Assembly (NCBI GenBank): GCA_023430775.1
Contig: JAEYYY010000885.1
Span: 1 to 5,989, forward strand
DNA: 5,989 nucleotides
Reading direction: 5' to 3'
From: Pseudomonadota bacterium
GTDB taxonomy: Bacteria; Myxococcota_A; Polyangia; Haliangiales; Haliangiaceae
Shown: one piece after another, positions 1 to 5,989 of the stretch
How positions within the stretch are numbered: position 1 is the stretch's first letter
Layout of the letters: every line of letters begins with the position of its first letter
The notes under the pieces: model-generated
What the model saw: only the letters and a program-made list of their open reading frames with translations
The model's database searches: none
Told to the model about the DNA's origin: nothing
Program-made: the position numbers and the translations under genes

Positions 1-785
1 ACCCGGAACCAGCCGTCGTCGCCATAGACGTCGCCGCGGACTCTCTCACCGACCACGATCAGCTGCTCGTAGTTCTTGTGATGGTGGAGCAACAGCTCGC
101 ACAGGTTGAGGCTGCCCGAATCGCAGCCGAGCCCGAGGGAGGTCTCGAAGCACTCGGTCGCCTTCGCGAGGTCCTTGCCCTCGCGACACGCGACACCGAG
201 CAGATCGTACGCGTCTCCGAGCTCGTCGCGGCCGTCGTCGTTGTACGTCAGCGAGCTCGGGAACCGCGCGACCACCGGCGTCAGCACCTCGATGACCCTC
301 GCGTACTGCTTCTCCTCGATCAGCTCCCGCGCGGTATCGAGAGCGCTCTCGAGCTTGTCGATGGGACTCTTCTGACCGCGGGGGACCAGCTTCTGCGCGA
401 ACGCGTCGAAGTCCGCCGCCCACTTCTTGAAGCCGGCATCCTGATCGAACACGTAGACCGGCAGCGCCGGATCGGTGACGTCGACCGCGAACATGTACGT
501 GCCGCTGCCGATCGTCGCGACCGGCAGAAACTTGTGGGCGGCCTCGGCACCGTGGCCCTCGACGGCGAGATCGAGCAGGTCGTGCAGGCGCCCGGAGGCC
601 CAGCGCAGGCGCAGCTGCGCGTCGTCGTCGATGCCCTCGATGCCCCAGGCGCGCGCACCATCGAGCGCTTCGACCTCGGGGCCATCGAGGAACTTCTCGA
701 CGCGCGGCGGGATCGGGATGCCGAGATCCGCGATCCGCAGGCTCAGTCTTTTAGTCCGGGGACGCAGGTTCGCGGCGATCGACAC
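1..785 (-). CDS. SUKH (SMI1/KNR4)-like plus TPR-repeat protein, C-terminus cut off by the window edge
   Basis: Seen: one open frame of 261 codons runs from GTG at 785 off the left edge, bounded upstream by an in-frame TGA at 812-810. Residues about 85-132 look like the core of a SUKH/SMI1-KNR4 domain: FLPVATIGSG, then a hydrophobic strand, then LPVYVFDQDAG, then a helix with DFDAFAQKL. Residues about 142-250 are helical with TPR/Sel1-like spacing (DAYDLLGVACREGKDLAKAT, GLGCDSGSLNLCELL). No signal peptide or membrane segment is visible, so it is probably cytoplasmic. Known: SUKH proteins often serve as immunity proteins against polymorphic toxins, and TPRs mediate protein contacts. Start: GTG 785 is the only conventional start but lacks a clear Shine-Dalgarno. 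Codons ACT-AAA-AGA at 755-747 are unlike the rest, and family-like sequence begins near the CTG at 746, so the true N-terminus may be there. It is transcribed divergently from the dehydrogenase at 970. The coding call is firm; the SUKH assignment is moderately firm. Confidence 0.78.
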   Translation of the reverse strand, partial: MSIAANLRPRTKRLSLRIADLGIPIPPRVEKFLDGPEVEALDGARAWGIEGIDDDAQLRLRWASGRLHDLLDLAVEGHGAEAAHKFLPVATIGSGTYMFAVDVTDPALPVYVFDQDAGFKKWAADFDAFAQKLVPRGQKSPIDKLESALDTARELIEEKQYARVIEVLTPVVARFPSSLTYNDDGRDELGDAYDLLGVACREGKDLAKATECFETSLGLGCDSGSLNLCELLLHHHKNYEQLIVVGERVRGDVYGDDGWFR

Positions 786-969
786 GCCACGATCAGATGC
801 CAGACCCGCTCACCGAGCAACCGTTGCGGCGACTTTCCAGCGGCTCGGTGCCCGGCGCAGCCGAACGCTAGGGCGTGATCGCGCCGCTGACGCCGGCGAA
901 GCGCGATGCATCTGCAGCGCGGCGTGTCCGGGTGCCGGACAGCACGGGGCGTGATAAACCAGCACCCCG
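786..969. promoter_or_regulatory. Divergent intergenic region between the SUKH-TPR gene and the acyl-CoA dehydrogenase
   Basis: These 184 bases separate two outward-facing genes, so promoters for both should lie here. The visible elements are a perfect inverted repeat at 925-941, a TGATAAA stretch at 952-958 that resembles a -10 box in otherwise GC-rich DNA, and a small GCAAC-C-GTTGC palindrome at 817-827. No convincing -35 box accompanies 952-958, so the promoter position is a guess. The ATG at 970 has no clear Shine-Dalgarno upstream (the preceding bases are AGCACCCCG). With the -10-like site so close, the transcript leader could be very short. No credible small gene was seen here. Confidence 0.5.
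925..941. promoter_or_regulatory. Candidate operator: perfect 7-bp inverted repeat with 3-base spacer
   Basis: The sequence is TGTCCGG-GTG-CCGGACA; all seven base pairs of the arms match and pairing stops at both flanks. It ends 28 bases before the ATG at 970 and lies where a -35 box would fall if the -10 is the TGATAAA at 952-958. Dyads of this size in promoters are typical binding sites of dimeric repressors such as TetR or GntR family regulators, which commonly control fatty-acid degradation genes. No regulator gene is in the window and the cognate protein is unknown. It could also act as a short RNA hairpin, but no T-run follows it, so it is not an intrinsic terminator. Confidence 0.42.
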
Positions 970-2127
<1,158 letters not shown>

Positions 2128-2129
2128 GC

Positions 2130-2804
2130 GTGACCATCCGGCTGGCGGCCCTGCTCCTCGCCGGTGTGTCGTCGGTGGCCGAGGCCCAGCCCGAGCCGGA
2201 GCACACGCGCGGTGCCGGCCTCCGGGTCGACCTCGAGGTGTCCTCGGTGATCCGCGTGACATCGAGCACGCAGCCCGTCACCAGCGTCAACGAGGCGCGG
2301 GGCCACGTCAGCGCGAGCTGGGGCTTCCCGCACCTGCGGTACTACGCCGCGCTCGATCTCGCGGTCGGCGTGACGGTGGAAGACCTCGGGCTCGCGTTCG
2401 ATGCCCAGCTCCTGCCGATCGGCCTCGGCGTCCAGCTGCGCCGCCCCGAGCGCACCGCGTTCGTCGGCGTCGCATCCGGCATCGGTGTCCGCGGCGCGCC
2501 GTCCGCGCTGCCGACCGCAGCCGTCGTCCCGCTCCAGCTGGTCTCGGTGGTTCGCCTGAGCGACAAGCTGAACCTGATCGTGCGCGGGCGCGTCGGTTGG
2601 TTCCTCAACCGCACGGCGCGCGACGACGGCGCACCGTCGGCGACGTTCGTCGACGAGGTCGATGGCATGGCCGCGGTCCAGCTGTCGCGGTTTCACTACC
2701 TCGAGGGCTACTACCTCGGCCCGGCGTATCGCGAGCTTCAGGGTGCGCGGTTTCTCGGCATCGTGTTCGGCAGCGGCGGCGGTGAAGAGGTCACGCAGGA
2801 GTAG
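2130..2804 (+). CDS. Secreted protein of unknown function, probable small outer-membrane beta-barrel
   Basis: I do not recognise a named family. Seen: 224 residues with a signal peptide (MTIRLAALLLAGVSSVAEAQ) and likely cleavage after Ala19 (AEA-Q). Coding is supported by GC-rich third positions throughout. The mature part has many alternating polar/hydrophobic strands (for example 74-83, 86-103, 110-120, 133-142, 147-160) broken by short charged loops. It has several aromatics near strand ends (Tyr71-Tyr72, Trp157-Phe158, Tyr190, Tyr194-Tyr195) and a late strand RFLGIVFG at 207-214 followed by a Gly/Glu tail. This is the look of an outer-membrane beta-barrel, although the protein does not end in the usual terminal aromatic. 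There are no cysteines. Start: GTG 2130 has AGGG at 2120-2123 with a 6-base spacer. A TTG at 2124 overlapping the upstream stop would add two residues but has no room for a ribosome site. It probably shares a transcript with the dehydrogenase. The exported prediction is good; the barrel fold is inferred. Confidence 0.82.
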   Translation: MTIRLAALLLAGVSSVAEAQPEPEHTRGAGLRVDLEVSSVIRVTSSTQPVTSVNEARGHVSASWGFPHLRYYAALDLAVGVTVEDLGLAFDAQLLPIGLGVQLRRPERTAFVGVASGIGVRGAPSALPTAAVVPLQLVSVVRLSDKLNLIVRGRVGWFLNRTARDDGAPSATFVDEVDGMAAVQLSRFHYLEGYYLGPAYRELQGARFLGIVFGSGGGEEVTQE

Positions 2805-2838
2805 CAGCCGTACGATCTCTCGCGGGCGCTCGGTGCGA
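2805..2838. other. Convergent intergenic gap with no visible terminator
   Basis: This 34-base gap lies between two tail-to-tail genes (stop TAG ending at 2804; stop TGA on the other strand ending at 2839). I see no stable GC hairpin followed by a T-run on either strand. Termination may be Rho-dependent, or transcripts may run into the opposing unit and produce antisense RNA over the gene ends. Confidence 0.6.
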
Positions 2839-3594
2839 TCACGGGCGATAGCGGATCGCGAGCTTCGCGTAGCCGCCCTTCGGATCGGGCAGTCGCCACG
2901 CCATCGCCGTCTTCTCGGCACACTCGGCCCAGTTGTCGTCGAGCACGCTCTTCGCCGACGAGAAACCCACCGACTGCGCCTTGCCCGCCGGACCGACGTA
3001 CACGGTGATCGTGACGTCGTCGGGGCGTGCGATCGGCTTGATCAGCTTCTTGCCCTTCGGCGGTTTGGTGCACTCGTCGAGCTTGGCGAGCTGCCCACCG
3101 ACGGCGCGCAGCGCCTGATCCTCGTCCCACACCGCGGCCCTGCCCCTCGCGGCGAACTCGAGCGGCACCATGAAGTCGGCATCGCCGCCCTTCGGCTTGC
3201 CGAACGTCGCCGCGCGAGCGGTCTCGAGCAGGCACTTCTCGATCGGCCATGCGCCGAGGTCGGACTCGCTGAGCTTGACCGCCGTGACCTCGCCGGCCTT
3301 CGAGATGTCCCAGTGGATGGCGACCTTGCCGCCGAGCCACCGCCGCTTGCCGACCTTGCTCGTGTAGCACTCGGTCAGCGCTTCCTTGTGCGGCGCGAGG
3401 CCGGTCTCGATCACCGCCGGTTCCATGTGGCCCCGCGCGTTGATGATCTCGACGCCGTCCTCGTTCTCGGGCTCCTCGATCGGCGTTCGCGTCGGTGTGA
3501 ACGCCACCGGCTCCTTCGGCTTCTCGGGCTCCGGTCTCGCCGCACTGCCGCCACACGCCGACGTCGCAAGCAGTGCGATCGCCAGCGTCCGCAT
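2839..3594 (-). CDS. Lipoprotein with two tandem AgmX/PglI-like (TonB-C-like) modules
   Basis: Seen: 251 residues. The leader MRTLAIALLATSAC has a lipobox-like end at Cys14 followed by Gly-Gly, so it is probably lipid-anchored on the periplasmic side. A Pro/Glu/Lys linker (about 18-48) follows. Module 1 (about 70-147) has Cys76 and Cys121, a strand pair around GKVAIHWDISKAGEVTAVKL, and the ending FMVPLEF. Module 2 (about 172-250) repeats the plan with Cys175 and Cys225, VTITVYVGPAGKAQSVGFSS and KLAIRYRP. Known: this C-x(n)-G-x-V-x(n)-C layout resembles the AgmX/PglI C-terminal domain common in myxobacteria, a relative of the TonB C-terminal fold. The cysteines probably form disulfides. Start: ATG 3594 overlaps the upstream stop by one base (TGATG), with GAGG at 3605-3602 spaced 7 bases away. 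A longer open frame upstream to 3684 lies over the neighbouring gene and lacks a signal sequence. The function is unknown; a structural or scaffolding role in the envelope is inferred. Confidence 0.86.
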   Translation of the reverse strand: MRTLAIALLATSACGGSAARPEPEKPKEPVAFTPTRTPIEEPENEDGVEIINARGHMEPAVIETGLAPHKEALTECYTSKVGKRRWLGGKVAIHWDISKAGEVTAVKLSESDLGAWPIEKCLLETARAATFGKPKGGDADFMVPLEFAARGRAAVWDEDQALRAVGGQLAKLDECTKPPKGKKLIKPIARPDDVTITVYVGPAGKAQSVGFSSAKSVLDDNWAECAEKTAMAWRLPDPKGGYAKLAIRYRP

Positions 3595-4025
3595 CACATC
3601 GCCTCGAACGCGTAGGTGTACGTCGTCGGATACGGGGCGGGCACCCGCGGGAACTGGATCTCCTTGACCCGCTCGACGACGCAATCGTGCAGCGGCTTGC
3701 TCTCGAGCGCCGACTTGAGGATCTTGACGTTGGAGACCGTGCCGGCCGGCGCGATCGTCACCTCGAGCGTGATCTTGCCGCGCGAGTTCTTCGGCAGCTC
3801 CTTGTTATCGACCACGGTCGCGAGGCAGCGCGACACCGCGTTGCCCTTGCGCTGGAACATCCGCTGGATCTCTTCCATCGTGTCGGGCGTGACCATCGCC
3901 TGACTGTTGTCGGGCGGCTCGCTGGTGTCGTTGCCATCGGGCTCGGTGTTCACCGGCGTGGTCTCTGACTTCTTGCCCCCACCGCATGCCGCGGCCAGTA
4001 CCACCAACACAACCAGCTTCTTCAT
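3594..4025 (-). CDS. Small lipoprotein with one AgmX/PglI-like C-terminal module
   Basis: Seen: 143 residues. The leader MKKLVVLVVLAAAC is a textbook lipoprotein signal with the acylated Cys14 followed by GGGKK. A low-complexity Thr/Glu/Asp/Pro linker (about 20-48) follows. The C-terminal module (about 50-143) has Cys67 and Cys115, the strands GKITLEVTIAPAGTVSNVKI, then LHDCVVERVKEIQFPRV, and the ending YTYAFEAM. This closely follows the AgmX/PglI C-terminal domain pattern found in many myxobacterial envelope proteins. Start: ATG 4025 is preferred because AAAGGG at 4039-4034 sits 8 bases away. An ATG at 4031 overlapping the dehydrogenase stop (ATGA) would add Met-Thr and leaves only 2 bases to that site. 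The gene starts 2 bases after the dehydrogenase stop and overlaps the next gene by one base, so it is the third gene of a coupled operon. The link to beta-oxidation is positional only; no enzymatic motif is present. The function is unknown. Confidence 0.88.
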   Translation of the reverse strand: MKKLVVLVVLAAACGGGKKSETTPVNTEPDGNDTSEPPDNSQAMVTPDTMEEIQRMFQRKGNAVSRCLATVVDNKELPKNSRGKITLEVTIAPAGTVSNVKILKSALESKPLHDCVVERVKEIQFPRVPAPYPTTYTYAFEAM

Positions 4026-4027
4026 GG

Positions 4028-5173
<1,146 letters not shown>

Positions 5174-5175
5174 GG

Positions 5176-5973
5176 CTACTGGCCTTTGAACTCGGCCTTG
5201 CGCTTCGGCTTGGCCAGAAATGCCGACATACCTTCGCGCTGGTCGGCGGACGCGAACAGCAGGCCGAAGCTGCGCTGCTCGAGGGCCAGCGCGTGCTCGA
5301 GCGTGGTGGACTGGCCCTGGTGGATGAGCCGCTTGCACTCGGCGACGGCGAGCGGGCCGTTCGCGGCGATCCGCGAGGCGAGCTCCTTGACCTTGGTCAA
5401 CAGCTCGGCGTGCGGCCACACCGCATCGACCAGGCCGATCCGCAGTGCCTCGGCCGCGCCGATCTGATCGCCGGTCATGCACAGCTCCTTGGCCTTCGCG
5501 ACGCCGACGCGCCGCGCGAGCCGCTGGGTGCCGCCGAAGCCCGGAATCACGCCGAGCTTGACCTCGGGTTGCCCGAGCTTCGCGTTCTCGCTGGCGTGGA
5601 TGAAGTCGCACGCGAGCGCGAGCTCGCAGCCGCCACCGAGCGCGAAGCCGTTGACCGCCGCGATGTACGGCTTCTCGGAGGTCTCGATCGCGTTGCCGAG
5701 CACGCCGCCCATCTCGGCGAACGCCTGGGCCTGGCGCGGCGACATCTCGACCATCTCGCTGATGTCGGCGCCGGCGACGAACGCCTTGTCGCCCGCACCG
5801 GTGACGATCACCACCCGGACCTCTCCGGACAGCTCCAGCTCGCCGACCGCGGCCGTCATCTCCGAGATCACCGTCGACGACAGCGCGTTGAGGGCGGCCT
5901 CGCGGTTGATGGTCAGCGTCGCGATCGCGCCGTCGATCGAAACCTTGATCGTCTCGAAGCTCTCGTAACTCAC
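5176..5973 (-). CDS. Enoyl-CoA hydratase (crotonase family)
   Basis: Predicted to add water across the double bond of trans-2-enoyl-CoA to give 3-hydroxyacyl-CoA, the second step of beta-oxidation, in the cytoplasm. The 265 residues are the normal length. Seen: the first oxyanion-hole segment AFVAGADI at 64-71, and GFALGGGCELALACDF at 109-124, which carries the second oxyanion glycine (Gly114) and the first catalytic Glu117. The second catalytic Glu137 is in GQPEVKLGVIPGFGGTQRL (135-153). Both glutamates matching rat Glu144/Glu164 are present, so this is a true hydratase rather than an isomerase-type relative. A typical C-terminal helical part (about 198-265) follows. Start: GTG 5973 gives MSYESFETIKV and has GAGG at 5985-5982 with an 8-base spacer; no other start fits as well. 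It is the first gene of the leftward run visible here. The window ends 16 bases upstream, so any earlier operon member or promoter is unseen. Confidence 0.96.
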   Translation of the reverse strand: MSYESFETIKVSIDGAIATLTINREAALNALSSTVISEMTAAVGELELSGEVRVVIVTGAGDKAFVAGADISEMVEMSPRQAQAFAEMGGVLGNAIETSEKPYIAAVNGFALGGGCELALACDFIHASENAKLGQPEVKLGVIPGFGGTQRLARRVGVAKAKELCMTGDQIGAAEALRIGLVDAVWPHAELLTKVKELASRIAANGPLAVAECKRLIHQGQSTTLEHALALEQRSFGLLFASADQREGMSAFLAKPKRKAEFKGQ

Positions 5974-5981
5974 GACACCAC

Positions 5982-5985
5982 CCTC
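5982..5985 (-). promoter_or_regulatory. Ribosome binding site for the hydratase GTG start
   Basis: On the minus strand the core GAGG lies within AGAGGGTGG and ends 8 bases before GTG 5973. It fixes the GTG as the start in the absence of an ATG. It is the clearest Shine-Dalgarno in the window. Confidence 0.6.
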
Positions 5986-5989
5986 TGAC

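Noticed and set aside
817..827. GCAAC-C-GTTGC palindrome in the intergenic region
   Set aside because: The arms are only 5 bases with no flanking symmetry, which is expected by chance in a region this size.
78..878. 266-codon plus-strand open frame over the SUKH-TPR gene
   Set aside because: It is a codon-bias shadow; the minus-strand frame gives recognisable SUKH-like and TPR sequence while this one gives none.
5174..5611. N-terminal extension of the second dehydrogenase frame to 5611
   Set aside because: It lies entirely over the hydratase gene in another frame; the ATG at 5173 gives the normal family N-terminus and length.
5293..5988. 231-codon plus-strand open frame opposite the hydratase
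   Set aside because: It is an antisense shadow with repetitive Arg/Leu/Asp composition; both catalytic motifs of the hydratase are intact on the minus strand.

Overview
The window is GC-rich with strongly GC-biased third codon positions. It holds seven protein genes and almost no spare DNA. The gene content points to a myxobacterium-like member of the Myxococcota/Deltaproteobacteria: lipoproteins with AgmX/PglI-type C-terminal modules, a SUKH-TPR fusion protein, and aerobic beta-oxidation genes next to secreted proteins of unknown role. This assignment is inferred from gene content and composition, not from a marker gene.

Left part (1-2804). A leftward gene for a SUKH (SMI1/KNR4)-like plus TPR protein runs off the left edge. 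It is separated by a 184-base divergent intergenic region (786-969) from a rightward pair: an acyl-CoA dehydrogenase (970-2127) and, 2 bases later, a secreted, probably beta-barrel protein of unknown function (2130-2804). The intergenic region carries a perfect 7+3+7 inverted repeat (925-941) just upstream of the dehydrogenase, which is a candidate operator.

Right part (2839-5973). Four leftward genes are packed end to end: enoyl-CoA hydratase, a second acyl-CoA dehydrogenase, a small lipoprotein with one AgmX/PglI-like module, and a larger lipoprotein with two such modules. Junctions are 2 bases, 2 bases and a 1-base overlap, with Shine-Dalgarno-like sequences inside the preceding gene, so this is almost certainly one translationally coupled operon. 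It meets the left transcription unit tail to tail across 34 bases with no visible intrinsic terminator.

How the genes work together. The two dehydrogenases and the hydratase cover the first two steps of beta-oxidation: acyl-CoA to trans-2-enoyl-CoA to 3-hydroxyacyl-CoA. The hydroxyacyl-CoA dehydrogenase, thiolase and electron-transfer flavoprotein are not in the window. The two dehydrogenases are paralogues in opposite orientation, and each is immediately followed by a gene or genes for exported proteins. The enzymes are ordinary. The less ordinary parts are the coupled Cys-paired lipoproteins, the candidate operator, the SUKH-TPR fusion, and the exact inverted DNA repeats shared by the two dehydrogenase genes. 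I found no tRNA, rRNA, CRISPR, transposase or phage gene.
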